Assembly: GCA_900548385.1 (NCBI GenBank)
Contig: URKJ01000023.1
Location: forward strand, 1-64,000
Direction: 5' to 3'
Source: an uncultured bacterium
GTDB lineage: Bacteria > Verrucomicrobiota > Lentisphaeria > Victivallales > UBA1829
Length of the DNA: 64,000 bases
The notes beneath the pieces were generated by a model. The model did not search any database. It had not been told where the DNA came from and was given only the letters and a program-made list of their open reading frames with translations. Below are positions 48,673-58,831 of this stretch, piece by piece. Every line of letters begins with the position of its first letter. Positions within the stretch are counted from its first letter, which is position 1. Position numbers and translations under genes: made by a program.

Positions 48673-51306
48673 TCAGCATGGCTGCAGCAGCCAGCTTCCG
48701 ATCTTCCACGGCGGCAGTTGCACGGTAAAGACTCTGCATTTCTCCGCGATCTGTACCGTTTTGCATTCCGCAAGCGTACATTCCGCAACACGCAGCGGCA
48801 CCGGAAGCCGGACCGTTGCACCGCGGGATTCATCCGAAAGATTGACCAGACGCAGAACCGTACCATCCCCGTTCTCCGCCGGCTTCAAAGCGGAAAAGGA
48901 GAGTCCGCCATCCAACTCCAGCCCCGGAGGAATCCCCGCCGACCGGACGGAGCCCGTACTTAACGTATAAACCAACGGCGGAGTACGCAGACACAACAGC
49001 GCACGGTAAAGCGACGGATTGTCTTCCTCCGTAAAAAAACGGTATGCGTAATCGAACCGGAGTTCGCGCTGAAGCTCTCCATCCGGTTCCCCCTCCGTGC
49101 CGACAGTGCGCCGGAAAGCGCGGAACAGAGTCACCAGAAGCTCGCCGCAGGAGCCGCCGGAAACTTCATGCAAACCTCCGCGGGAAAGCAGTGCGATCCC
49201 GCCCCGGGCATCACGCTTTCCGGCAAGCCCGTTGAAATTCTTTTCGACCGGTTCCGTTTCGCGGAACTCCTGAGTGGCGTATCCGCTCTCCCGTCCGGAT
49301 GTCCGGTTCAGAAAAACAAACGCCTGGCTGGTGAAATATTCCCCATGAATCCCAGTCGGAATACAAAGCCGCAGCCGGCAATCCCGGATATTGTTGCACA
49401 GAACGGTACACACCTGCAGTTCCGGCGAATCTTTGTCGAACGTGATCCGGGAAACAATGCGCAGAATCCGGGTATGCTCCGACAACGCCGTTCCGCCGAA
49501 CATTGCATTGACCGTCCCGGTAAACAGCAGCTCTTCCGGAAGTTCAAAACTGCGCGTGATCTCGAAAACTGTCCGCAACGGTCCGTCTTCCGCCACAGCG
49601 ACCTGAGCGCGGGAAGAAGCGATCAGTTCCATATTACAAAGCGGCTTGACATGCCCCCAGCCATCACCGGATTCCCGGTCGAATACGAACTCGTTGAGTC
49701 CGGCATAGAGACGTCCCGACCGTTTATCCCGGACCTCAAACGTGCCGTCCGGCTGAAATCGTAACGCCAGGAACCGGTTTTCCGCGGTATTGCGTCCGGT
49801 CCGCAGAGAACCGAACCGCCGCACTGGACGTTCTGACGGCTCAATCCGGAACGAAGTCCACCCGGAAGCCGCCAGTTCCAGTTCCGCCGTAATCGTATAA
49901 ATCTGAAACGTGCGGTAAAACTGACGGTACTCCGGTTTATGCACATTCCGCTGAATCCGGGAGACCGTATACGGGATCTCCACACCGTCGGCGTCAAACA
50001 GCCGGAACGCATACTGCTTTTCCACGCTCCGCGGTTCTGCGAACTCCTGCGGGTATTGCTCTCCCATAAATTCAACGGGAACCGCAAACACTGCCCGGCG
50101 TACAAACGGCAGCGGATTGAACACCCGTAATGTATAGCGCCCATCTTCCGCGGAACAATATCCGCCCAGTTCCTCTCCGGTCAGAGCAAAACGATCCTGT
50201 ATCACCAGACGGTCCCGCAGATAATCGCAGATCTGCAACGCCTCAGCGGCCCGCGATGCCATCACCGCGTGAACCGCATCCACCGAACAGCCGCAGATGG
50301 AGTCATGCGGCTGATTTCTCAGACACAACTTCCAGGCATGGTCAAGCAAACCGCGCAAATTCGCAGTCAATCTTTCCCCCATGAAAACCGCCATCGGTTC
50401 CATTTCCAGTTCCAGACGGCTCTGCAGAAGATCGTTCGCCGCTTTGACATCATACCGGGACGAAAGGGTGTAAGGAATCTGAATCCCATATGCACGGATC
50501 CCTTTGCAGGTATGAATCTGTTCCCCGCGCACGACCGGAAGCTCTTCCGGATGTTTCCACTCTTCAAGATCGGTAAAATCCGTCCAAAGGACCTCGGAAC
50601 CGGGACAGAGCTCCCGGATCCGCTGTAAAACAGCCGGAGCCTCCGCGGGAATGTCCTGATGATCAAACGCATCACTCAAAACAAAGGTTTCGCCATACAC
50701 CTCCCGCTGCTGTCCGATCATCCGCCGGAACGCTTCCGGAAAATCCTTCTCCTCACGGATAAAGGAAAAATCACTATAACCACGGAACGGGTGCCGCAGC
50801 AGGCGGCAGCTGGAACCATCGGGCGACTCCCAGCGCAGAAAGACCGGCAAATCCTCATCGAACCCGCGCCATCCGACAATGGTTTCCATCCCGAATCCGC
50901 GCACGAGCTGCGGCAGCTGGGCGATGTGTCCGAAAATATCGGGCACATACCCCACCCCCCACGGCTCCGCACCATATTCCCGCGCCAGTTTTGCGCCGCG
51001 AAGAAAATTCCGGATCAGAGCTTCCCCGGAAACCAGCAGCTCATCGGGCATCAGATACCACGGCCCGATCTTCAAACGCCCCTGCGCAATCTGCGCTTTC
51101 AGCCCCGGCATCAGTTCCGGCCGGATCTCCGCAATATCCTCCAGAACAACAGTTTGACCGTCAAACACAAAACGCTCATACGCAGGATCATTTTCCAGCG
51201 TATCAAGAATCTTTTCCGCCTGTTCCAGCAGCATTCCGCGGAAATACTGAAACGGACGGTACCACTCCCGGTCCCAATGACTGGATGCAAAATAGCAGAA
51301 CTTCAT
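48673..51306 (-). CDS. GH38 alpha-mannosidase
   Basis: An 877-aa glycoside hydrolase family 38 enzyme. The N-terminal catalytic domain has SSHWDREWYRPF (zinc-binding His-Asp), the nucleophile region YVPDIFGHIAQLPQL, and QPHDSICGCSVD with another zinc His. The central and C-terminal beta domains follow. No signal peptide, so it is cytoplasmic and acts on imported mannosides. Start ATG 51306 with aaaggag upstream. Downstream of a probable AraC regulator on the same strand, 97 nt away. Confidence 0.93.
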   Translation of the reverse strand: MKFCYFASSHWDREWYRPFQYFRGMLLEQAEKILDTLENDPAYERFVFDGQTVVLEDIAEIRPELMPGLKAQIAQGRLKIGPWYLMPDELLVSGEALIRNFLRGAKLAREYGAEPWGVGYVPDIFGHIAQLPQLVRGFGMETIVGWRGFDEDLPVFLRWESPDGSSCRLLRHPFRGYSDFSFIREEKDFPEAFRRMIGQQREVYGETFVLSDAFDHQDIPAEAPAVLQRIRELCPGSEVLWTDFTDLEEWKHPEELPVVRGEQIHTCKGIRAYGIQIPYTLSSRYDVKAANDLLQSRLELEMEPMAVFMGERLTANLRGLLDHAWKLCLRNQPHDSICGCSVDAVHAVMASRAAEALQICDYLRDRLVIQDRFALTGEELGGYCSAEDGRYTLRVFNPLPFVRRAVFAVPVEFMGEQYPQEFAEPRSVEKQYAFRLFDADGVEIPYTVSRIQRNVHKPEYRQFYRTFQIYTITAELELAASGWTSFRIEPSERPVRRFGSLRTGRNTAENRFLALRFQPDGTFEVRDKRSGRLYAGLNEFVFDRESGDGWGHVKPLCNMELIASSRAQVAVAEDGPLRTVFEITRSFELPEELLFTGTVNAMFGGTALSEHTRILRIVSRITFDKDSPELQVCTVLCNNIRDCRLRLCIPTGIHGEYFTSQAFVFLNRTSGRESGYATQEFRETEPVEKNFNGLAGKRDARGGIALLSRGGLHEVSGGSCGELLVTLFRAFRRTVGTEGEPDGELQRELRFDYAYRFFTEEDNPSLYRALLCLRTPPLVYTLSTGSVRSAGIPPGLELDGGLSFSALKPAENGDGTVLRLVNLSDESRGATVRLPVPLRVAECTLAECKTVQIAEKCRVFTVQLPPWKIGSWLLQPC

Positions 51307-51403
51307 AACGGCTCCTTTCCATAACTGTAATGTATGGAACAATATACCTGCAAGTGCCGTTTGGAAATGGCTGTTTGCGAAAAGATTTATCCGTCTGCGA
51401 AAA

Positions 51404-52264
51404 TCAGAAACAATATTCCGACGGATTCCGTCCGGTTACGCTTTTAAAAACCCGTGAGAAATGATAAGGAGTCGCAAAACCGAGACGGTACGCCGCCTGG
51501 CTGACATTGAGTCCCTCGTAACGCATCAGGTGAATCGCCTCCCGGCACCGGAATCCGGTGAAAAGACGGTGCGGAGACGGCAAACCGGAACGTTTCAACT
51601 GATATTCCAGAACCCTGCGGCTCATACCGAGACAGGCAGCAATCTGCCCGCCGGTCATATTTTCTCCGACATGAGCGGCGAACACCCGCTCCAGTCGGGA
51701 AAGCAGAGTGCTCCTTGAAAACTCTGCGGAAAATTCCTCCGCGAGCTTTTCCACCGGGATCGTTCCAAGCAATTCCCAGAAAAAGCTCTCCGCAAGATGT
51801 CCGAGCGACATCCGGCGGAACATCGTTTCCTCCGGCGGCTCCCGCAGAAGCAGGCCGAGCAGCCGCGCAGGAAAACTCTCCGGCGGCAGGGGAACGATCC
51901 GTTCCTCCGGCGACAACTCCCGGCGCAGAACGGGAACCGGACGGGCAATTCCATCCGCTCCCTCGAACCGGAACCGGAATGCGGCAAAGCGGAACGCTCC
52001 GTCACAGAGATCCTCATGGATGTCACCGGGCTGAATCAGAATCTGCTGCCCCGGATGGACCAGCAGCCGCTTGCCGTTCAGAACAGACTCATAAGGTCCG
52101 TCCAGCGGAATCATGAACTCATATTCAGGATGACGGTGCCGGATGATCCGGTATCCGCCTCCTTCGATCAGCGCAAAACGGCAGATGCACAACCGCAACG
52201 GGTTCCGGGCGTCCTCCGCCGGAGTCTCATACAATACCGTTTTGCGGAAAGCCGGATCGCTCAT
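51404..52264 (-). CDS. AraC family transcriptional regulator
   Basis: A 286-aa regulator with a cupin-like N-terminal sensor (HRHPEYEFMIPLDGPYESVLNGKRLLVHPGQQILIQPGDIHE). Two C-terminal helix-turn-helix units follow (MTGGQIAACLGMSRRVLEYQLKRSGL and NVSQAAYRLGFATPYHFSRVFKSVTGRNPSEY). It probably activates the adjacent GH38 and esterase genes in response to a sugar. Confidence 0.94.
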   Translation of the reverse strand: MSDPAFRKTVLYETPAEDARNPLRLCICRFALIEGGGYRIIRHRHPEYEFMIPLDGPYESVLNGKRLLVHPGQQILIQPGDIHEDLCDGAFRFAAFRFRFEGADGIARPVPVLRRELSPEERIVPLPPESFPARLLGLLLREPPEETMFRRMSLGHLAESFFWELLGTIPVEKLAEEFSAEFSRSTLLSRLERVFAAHVGENMTGGQIAACLGMSRRVLEYQLKRSGLPSPHRLFTGFRCREAIHLMRYEGLNVSQAAYRLGFATPYHFSRVFKSVTGRNPSEYCF

Positions 52265-52366
52265 CGCTGTTTCCTGTCATTGAATCTCATGATCCGGCAA
52301 TAAAACCTTCCGTCCGGTCCGGAAAACGGGCGGAAGACTCTTTCTGTATATTCTTACAATACATTA

Positions 52367-53170
52367 TCACTTGATTCCCGCCTGACGGCGGAACCAGGCT
52401 CCGGCAAGAGCAGGCCATTCAGCAACCGGCTCGCCCGTGCGGAGGGCTCCGTAGCCGTGACCGCCTTCCGGCCAGATGTGCAGTTCAGCGGGAACATTAA
52501 CGCGTTTGAGCGCAAGGAACCACGCCAGAGCGTTTTCCGGACGGATCGGATCATTCTCCGTCTGAAGCAGAAATGTCGGCGGGACATTGGCGTCGATTTT
52601 GAACTCCGGCGCAAGATTCAGCTGATCGTCCGCAAGATACGCAGGATAAATCAGCGCGGTGAAATCCGGGCGGAACGGCTTGGCATCCACCGCATCCGCC
52701 GGGGGATATGGAACCCCGTCCGCCGGAGCGGAGATCGTGGCGGCAAGATGGGCTCCGGCGGAAAACCCGATTGCACCGACTTTATTCTCAAGAATCCCGA
52801 ACCGTTCCGCGTTCGCCCGGATCATGCGCATGGCACGGGCGGCATCCGCATGGGCGGCGGTGCGACGGTCGGGACAGCGGTATTTCAGCAGAAACGCGGA
52901 AAATCCGTTCTGATTCAGCATTGTGCAGATGTCGCGTCCCTCGTGATTCCAGGCGAGAATGCCATACCCGCCTCCGGGACAGACCAGCACGGCGGGGTGC
53001 GGTCCGTTCCCTGCCGCGGGAAACCAGGTGATGCTCGGCTCGGTCACATCGGTCAGACGGTCGATACCGCCTTTGTGATCCTGAAAATGTTCTTTGCGGG
53101 ACTCGTCTTCCGGGACGCGGAACGGAATCGAAGCCTTGTCCCAAAGCGGAAATGTTTCTGTGAACGTCAT
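52367..53170 (-). CDS. Alpha/beta hydrolase (acetyl-xylan-esterase-like)
   Basis: A 267-aa serine esterase. The oxyanion-hole motif is PGGGYG, the nucleophile elbow GFSAG, and the terminal His is in WPEGGHGYG; Asp lies in LQTENDPIRPE. It matches small esterases placed in polysaccharide loci (endo-xylanase-linked family). No signal peptide. Same strand as, and upstream of, the AraC and GH38 genes, suggesting deacetylation of imported oligosaccharides. Bases 53171-53341 hold no gene. Confidence 0.88.
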   Translation of the reverse strand: MTFTETFPLWDKASIPFRVPEDESRKEHFQDHKGGIDRLTDVTEPSITWFPAAGNGPHPAVLVCPGGGYGILAWNHEGRDICTMLNQNGFSAFLLKYRCPDRRTAAHADAARAMRMIRANAERFGILENKVGAIGFSAGAHLAATISAPADGVPYPPADAVDAKPFRPDFTALIYPAYLADDQLNLAPEFKIDANVPPTFLLQTENDPIRPENALAWFLALKRVNVPAELHIWPEGGHGYGALRTGEPVAEWPALAGAWFRRQAGIK

Positions 53171-53341
53171 AGAATAGATCCTTTATGTTAAAGCATTCCG
53201 GTATCATACAGCCACAGACGGATGAAAGCAAACCGGAACCGGAAAATACGGATGAAATTTTGCTGTTCCATTTATGGAAAACCATTTCCCCGCCAGACGA
53301 ATCCGGAAATTACCGTCTTTCCGGATAAGGCATCAGCCGAT

Positions 53342-54511
53342 TTACATACCGTTCTGAATCGCTTTCAACGCACTGGCTGCGGTCTTCGCGATCGCCCCGT
53401 TCGCTCCGCCGGAAAGCTGATCGACCATCTCCCGCATGTCGCGCTCCACCTGTCCGCGCCGTTCACCGCCGGGCAGAATACGGTCCACCGCATCCGCCAG
53501 ATCCTCCGGGATCACCTGATGCTGCAAATACTCTTCAAACACGCAACGGTTCAGGATGATGTTCGGCATCGTAAAAAAGCCGCGGAACAGCTTGCCGATG
53601 ATCAGACGCGCCAGCAGGAACGTCAGCTTGTTCAGTTTATAGGCGACGACCAGCGGGAGCCCCGCGATCGCGCATTCCACCGTAACCGTTCCGGAAGCGG
53701 CAAGACCGGCGGTGCAGCGCTGCATCCAGAATGCCGTTTTACCGCGCGTCAGCTCAATCTTCGGAAGCGGATAATCCGGATGCTTGCGGATAAACGCTTC
53801 CAGTCCCTGCCGCACCATTTGCAGAATCCGTTCACGCGGAGACGCCACGACGAACTGAAGGTTCGGATGACGCGATTTCAGGATCGCCGCGGTTTTCAGA
53901 AACGGTTCCAACAGAAACTCAATCTCCTTTTTGCGGCTTCCGGGAAGCAGGAGAATCGTATTCGGATCGCGTTCAATCGTTGCATCGGCGCGTCCCTGAA
54001 CGATGTCCACCAACGGGTGACCGACGAATTCCACATCAAGTCCGGAACCTTCGTAAACCTCCGGTTCGAACGGGAAAATCACCATCAGCTTACGGCAGTA
54101 CTTCGCCAGTTTCCGGATGTTTCCGCGACGCCACACCCATACTTGCGGACTGATATACCAGACCACCGGAATCCCCGCCTTCCACATGGCCTTTGCAAAC
54201 CGGATATTGAATCCCGGATAATCAATCAGAATCACTTCCAGCGGACGGCGCTTTCCCGCTTCACGGATCAGGTACAGCATGATCCGGATGAACTTGAAGA
54301 TATTCTCCAGCACTTCGACCAGGCCGATTACGCCCAGTTCACTGGAATCGACCAGCAGCTCCACGCCCGCTTTGCGCATCTCGACGCCGCCCATTCCGCA
54401 GACAACGACATCCGGCCTGCGACGTTTGAGCTCCGCGGCGATACGCGCCCCGTACAGATCACCGGAGGCTTCCCCCGCGATGATCCAGATTTCTTTCCGC
54501 CCGGGATTCAT
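53342..54511 (-). CDS. lpxB: Lipid-A-disaccharide synthase
   Basis: A 389-aa GT19 enzyme condensing UDP-2,3-diacylglucosamine with lipid X in lipid A synthesis, a marker of a Gram-negative outer membrane. Motifs are IAGEASGDLYGA, GMGGVEMRKAGVELLVD, VWYISPQVWVWRRGN, FEPEVYEGSGLDVEFVGHPLVD and SGTVTVECAIAGLPLVVAYK. It starts 6 nt after the ffh stop, so it is co-transcribed with ffh. Confidence 0.97.
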   Translation of the reverse strand: MNPGRKEIWIIAGEASGDLYGARIAAELKRRRPDVVVCGMGGVEMRKAGVELLVDSSELGVIGLVEVLENIFKFIRIMLYLIREAGKRRPLEVILIDYPGFNIRFAKAMWKAGIPVVWYISPQVWVWRRGNIRKLAKYCRKLMVIFPFEPEVYEGSGLDVEFVGHPLVDIVQGRADATIERDPNTILLLPGSRKKEIEFLLEPFLKTAAILKSRHPNLQFVVASPRERILQMVRQGLEAFIRKHPDYPLPKIELTRGKTAFWMQRCTAGLAASGTVTVECAIAGLPLVVAYKLNKLTFLLARLIIGKLFRGFFTMPNIILNRCVFEEYLQHQVIPEDLADAVDRILPGGERRGQVERDMREMVDQLSGGANGAIAKTAASALKAIQNGM

Positions 54512-54517
54512 GGACGG

Positions 54518-55936
54518 TCACCGTTTCTTGCGTTTCTTTTTCGGCGGCGTATAATTGGAACCGCGTCCGAAACTCGGCATACGGGCTCCGGCGGCAAGCG
54601 CCCCCATATCCATCGAACCGAGCTTTCCGCCGCGGAACGCGTGTCCGAACAGTCCGACGTTCTTCATCATCTTGCGCATGTTGGTGAACTGCTTGATGAG
54701 CTGGCTGACCTGCTCCACTGTCGTGCCGCTTCCTTTCGCAATACGGCGGCGGCGGGACATGTCGATTATGTCCGGATTCTCCCGCTCCTTTTTGTTCATG
54801 GAACAGATGATCGCTTCCATGCGGTTGAACTGGCTGGAATCAAATCCGGGGATTCCGGCGATCTTTCCGCCGCCGGGAAGCATTTTCAGGATCGCTTCCA
54901 CACCGCCCATCTTGGACATCTGACGGAGCTGGCTGAGGAAGTCGTTGAAGTCGAATTTATTCTTTTTAAGTTTTTCCTGAAGTTTTTCCGCTTCCTCTTT
55001 GTCGATCTCCTCTGCGGCTTTTTCGACCAGCGAAACGATATCGCCCATGCCGAGAATCCGGGACGCCATGCGGTCCGGATGAAAGACCTGCAAATCTTCC
55101 ACTTTTTCGCCGACGCCGACGAATTTAATCGGGCATCCGGTGACTTTGCGGATCGAAAGAGCCGCTCCGCCGCGCGCATCGCCGTCCAGTTTCGTCAGCA
55201 CCACGCCGGTAATGCCGAGCGCATCGTGAAAATGCTTTGCGACCGAAACCGCCTGCTGACCGAGCGCCGCATCCGCGACGAGCAGAATTTCCGCAGGGCG
55301 GACCGTCTCTTTGAGCCGGACAAGTTCCTGCACCATGGAGGTATCAATCTGCAGCCGTCCGGCGGTGTCGATGATCAGATAATCGCAATTACCGGCAACC
55401 GCCCGTTTGACGGCATTCTGCGAAATCGTGCAGACATCCATATTTCCGCGTTCGGCGTAAACCTCCACACCGACTTCCTGTCCGAGAATCTCCAGCTGGT
55501 CGATTGCGGCGGGACGGTACACGTCGCATGCGGCAAGCAGCACGCGCTTTCCATGCTTTTTCAGACTGGCGGCGAGTTTTGCGCTGGATGTGGTTTTACC
55601 GCCGCCATGCAGACCGACCATCATAATGACATTCGGGCGGATCGCGGGATCCCATGCGAGCGGAGCTTCCGCCTCTCCCATGAACTCGGCAAGTTTGTCA
55701 TTCACGATCTTGATCGCCATCTGTCCGGGCGTCACGCTCTTGAGCACATCCTCTCCGAGACATTCCTTCGAGACTCCGGCAACGAATTCTTCCGCCACCT
55801 CACGGTTTACATCGGCCTCCAGGAGCGCGTTCAGCACCTCTTTCATCGGTTCCGCAATATTCGATTCCGAAAGGGACGCGACACCGCGCAGTTTCCGCAG
55901 CGCCTCCTGCAATCTGTCGGTCAGATTATTAAACAT
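54518..55936 (-). CDS. ffh: Signal recognition particle protein Ffh (SRP54)
   Basis: A 472-aa SRP GTPase targeting membrane and secreted proteins. The N domain is followed by G-domain motifs GLHGGGKTTSSAKLA, DTAGRLQ and TKLDGDARGGAALS. A Met-rich M domain (residues about 320-440, MSKMGGVEAILKMLPG, RRRRIAKGSGTTVEQV) binds 4.5S RNA. The P-loop has GLHGGGKTT where most species have GLQGSGKTT. The C-terminus is basic (PPKKKRKKR). Upstream gene of lpxB. Confidence 0.98.
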   Translation of the reverse strand: MFNNLTDRLQEALRKLRGVASLSESNIAEPMKEVLNALLEADVNREVAEEFVAGVSKECLGEDVLKSVTPGQMAIKIVNDKLAEFMGEAEAPLAWDPAIRPNVIMMVGLHGGGKTTSSAKLAASLKKHGKRVLLAACDVYRPAAIDQLEILGQEVGVEVYAERGNMDVCTISQNAVKRAVAGNCDYLIIDTAGRLQIDTSMVQELVRLKETVRPAEILLVADAALGQQAVSVAKHFHDALGITGVVLTKLDGDARGGAALSIRKVTGCPIKFVGVGEKVEDLQVFHPDRMASRILGMGDIVSLVEKAAEEIDKEEAEKLQEKLKKNKFDFNDFLSQLRQMSKMGGVEAILKMLPGGGKIAGIPGFDSSQFNRMEAIICSMNKKERENPDIIDMSRRRRIAKGSGTTVEQVSQLIKQFTNMRKMMKNVGLFGHAFRGGKLGSMDMGALAAGARMPSFGRGSNYTPPKKKRKKR

Positions 55937-56094
55937 GATTTATTTTTTCTCCTGCCTTGTGTAAACGCGGCACCTGTGTTATATTATAGAAATAATGAAA
56001 ACACGTCCGCAAACTGTCAACACAGTATTATGGCAGAAAACGGCGAAATTTCAACCATGGTTTCATAATTTTTCGTAAAAAAGAGAGGATTGCC

Positions 56095-57783
56095 ATGCGA
56101 AGCGACATTATGAAGAAAGGATTGGAGCGTGCGCCGCACCGCGCTCTGATGACTGCAACCGGCATCAAACACTCCGATATCACCAAACCCTATATCGGCG
56201 TCTGCAACTCCTACACCAACATCGTCCCCGGTCACTGCCACCTGAAAAAAGTCGGCGAGATCATCTGTGACGCCATCCGGGAAGCCGGCGGCGTTCCTTA
56301 CGAGTTCAACACGATCGCCGTCTGCGACGGTATCGCGATGGGACATTCCGGCATGAAATACTCTCTCGCCAGCCGCGAAATCATTGCCGACAGCGTCGAA
56401 ACCATGGGTTCCGCTCATCCGTTCGACGCCATGATCTGCATTCCGAACTGCGACAAAGTGGTCCCCGGTATGCTCATGGGCGCCATGCGGCTCAATATCC
56501 CGACGATCTTTGCTTCCGGCGGGCCGATGCGCGCGGGCAAAACCCCGAATGCCTCTCATGACACCGACCTTAATTCCATCTTCGAGGGCGTTGCCGCCCG
56601 CGTCGTCAACACCATTGACGATGCACAGCTGGAATCCCTGGAATGTACCGCCTGCCCCGGCGCGGGCTCCTGTTCGGGAATGTTCACGGCAAACAGCATG
56701 AACTGTCTCTGTGAAGCGCTCGGCATCGCCCTGCCCGGCAACGGAACAATCGCCGCCGACGATCCCGCCCGTGTCGAACTCTGGCGGAAAGCGGCATTCC
56801 GTATCGTTGAACTGGCGAAAATGGAAAATCCGCCGCGCGCCAAGGATTTCGTCACCCCGAAATCCTTCCGCAATGCGCTGGTGCTTGACATGGCAATGGG
56901 CGGGTCCTCCAACACCGTCCTCCACACGCTGGCGGTCGCCAATGAAGCCGGACTCAAAGTCGACATCAAGGATCTGGACAATATTTCCAAATCCACCCCG
57001 AACATCTGCAAACTCGCTCCGTCGAAACCGGAATTTCATATTGTGGAAGACTGTCAGCGGGTCGGCGGAATCATGGCGATCCTGAAAGAGATCGCAAAAG
57101 TTCCCGGTCTCATCGACGGTTCCGCTCCCACGATCTCCGGCAAAACGCTTGCGGAACAGTACAGCGCCGCTCCCGATCCGGACGGCTCCGTCATCCGCAC
57201 GGTCGACAATGCATACAGCAAAGTCGGCGGACTCGCGATTCTGTTCGGCAACCTCGCGGAAAACGGCTGCGTTGTAAAAGCGGCGGGCGTCGACCCGAAA
57301 ATGCTGGTCCACAAAGGTCCGGCGGTCATCTTTGAAAGTCAGGAAGAGGCCTGCGAAGGCATCCTCGGCGGCAAAGTAAAGGAAGGCGACGTGGTCGTCA
57401 TCCGCTATGAGGGACCGAAAGGCGGACCCGGAATGCAGGAAATGCTTGCGCCGACCTCATACATCATGGGCAGGGGGCTCGGCTCCAGCGTGGCTCTTGT
57501 CACCGACGGACGTTTTTCCGGAGCAACACACGGAGCCTGCATCGGCCATGTCAGCCCGGAAGCGGCGGCCGGCGGACTCATCGGACTTGTTGAACCGGGC
57601 GACATCATCGCCATCGACATCCCGAACCGCACGGTTACGCTCGAAGTCCCGGAAACCGTCCTAGCCGAACGCCGCAAGACCTGGAAACCGCGTGAACCGA
57701 AGATCAAAACCGGTTATCTCGCGAAATACGCCAGTCTTGCGACAAGCGCCGATACCGGCGGAGTCCTCCGCGTCGGCAAATAA
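56095..57783 (+). CDS. ilvD: Dihydroxy-acid dehydratase
   Basis: A 562-aa iron-sulfur enzyme of branched-chain amino acid synthesis. Cluster and active-site motifs are CIPNCDKVVPGMLMG, CTACPGAGSCSGMFTANSMNCLCEALG and TDGRFSGATHG. Length is normal. Start ATG 56095 is preceded by agagagga. The stop overlaps the next start by one base, coupling it to a pseudouridine synthase gene. Confidence 0.98.
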   Translation: MRSDIMKKGLERAPHRALMTATGIKHSDITKPYIGVCNSYTNIVPGHCHLKKVGEIICDAIREAGGVPYEFNTIAVCDGIAMGHSGMKYSLASREIIADSVETMGSAHPFDAMICIPNCDKVVPGMLMGAMRLNIPTIFASGGPMRAGKTPNASHDTDLNSIFEGVAARVVNTIDDAQLESLECTACPGAGSCSGMFTANSMNCLCEALGIALPGNGTIAADDPARVELWRKAAFRIVELAKMENPPRAKDFVTPKSFRNALVLDMAMGGSSNTVLHTLAVANEAGLKVDIKDLDNISKSTPNICKLAPSKPEFHIVEDCQRVGGIMAILKEIAKVPGLIDGSAPTISGKTLAEQYSAAPDPDGSVIRTVDNAYSKVGGLAILFGNLAENGCVVKAAGVDPKMLVHKGPAVIFESQEEACEGILGGKVKEGDVVVIRYEGPKGGPGMQEMLAPTSYIMGRGLGSSVALVTDGRFSGATHGACIGHVSPEAAAGGLIGLVEPGDIIAIDIPNRTVTLEVPETVLAERRKTWKPREPKIKTGYLAKYASLATSADTGGVLRVGK

Positions 57784-58736
57784 TGAAGAGCGATCCCGAT
57801 CAGAGAATCGCGGAAACGCTCATTGAGCCGGAAGCCCATGGTCTCCGGCTCGATTTCTATTTGCAGCGGCGTTTCAGCTACCGTTCCCGGACAGAGTGGC
57901 AGAAAAGCATTGAAGATGGCGAAATCCTCCTGAACGGACGACGGACAAAATCCTCCCGCAAGCTGCAGACAGGGGAAAAGATCGCGTTCATTCCAAAACC
58001 TTACGAAGAACCCGCCGTTGACCGTTCCTTCGTTCTGCTGGAAGAAAACGAAAAGTACCTGATCGTGTCAAAACCGGGCAACCTGCCGTGTCATCCCGCC
58101 GGAGTCTTTTTCCGCAACACGTTATGGCATCTTCTGCGGGAACGCTACGGCGAAACGGTTCATATTGCAACCCGCCTCGACCGCGAAACCTCCGGCGTTG
58201 TACTTGTCGCCCGGACTCCGGAAACCGCAGCGGCATTCACCCGCGCATTGACGGAAACCAGCGTCCACAAACGGTACATCGCGATCGTTCACGGCAACTT
58301 TCCCACGGAACTGACGGCAAACGGCTGGCTTTCCCCGGATCCATCGACTGCAATCCGCAAAAAACGCCGTTTCACCTTTGAGCAGCTTCCGGAAAGCGAA
58401 CGTTCGGAAACCTCATTCCGTCTGCTGAAACAATGCGGCGAACTGAGCGTTGTGGAAGCCATTCCGCGAACTGGACGCCTCCACCAGATCCGCGCCACGC
58501 TGTTTTCTCTCGGCTACCCGATGACAGGCGATAAGCTGTACGGCGTCGACGACTCCTTTTTCACCAAATTCATCGACGACCGTCTGACCGAGGACGACCG
58601 GAACCGTCTGCTGCTTCCCCGTCAGGCATTGCACGCATCCGAACTCCGCGTGCCGTTCCGCGGCGGAGAACTGCACGCCTCCGCTCCCCTGCCCGATGAC
58701 ATGGCGGCTCTCTGCGGGGATTTGAGCGGAGAATAG
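57783..58736 (+). CDS. RluA family pseudouridine synthase
   Basis: A 317-aa RNA-modifying enzyme. An N-terminal S4 RNA-binding domain (RLDFYLQRRFSYRSRTEWQKSIEDGEILLNGRRTKSS) is followed by the synthase domain with catalytic Asp in ATRLDRETSGVVLVA and GRLHQIRATLFSLGYPMTGD. Which rRNA or tRNA position is modified cannot be read. It is translationally coupled to ilvD. Confidence 0.95.
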   Translation: MKSDPDQRIAETLIEPEAHGLRLDFYLQRRFSYRSRTEWQKSIEDGEILLNGRRTKSSRKLQTGEKIAFIPKPYEEPAVDRSFVLLEENEKYLIVSKPGNLPCHPAGVFFRNTLWHLLRERYGETVHIATRLDRETSGVVLVARTPETAAAFTRALTETSVHKRYIAIVHGNFPTELTANGWLSPDPSTAIRKKRRFTFEQLPESERSETSFRLLKQCGELSVVEAIPRTGRLHQIRATLFSLGYPMTGDKLYGVDDSFFTKFIDDRLTEDDRNRLLLPRQALHASELRVPFRGGELHASAPLPDDMAALCGDLSGE

Positions 58737-58831
58737 AAACCGTCCGGACGGGAATTTTTTCTTTCCGGGATTGCTATTCCCGCAAAAGCAGCGTATATTA
58801 CCTGAATCCGGCAAGCAGGAAAGGGGTTGAC

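Noticed and set aside
53222..56068. A 948-codon open frame on the plus strand
   Set aside because: It is antisense to lpxB and ffh, whose protein motifs are unmistakable. The translation is rich in Arg, His and Gln in the manner of a shadow frame.
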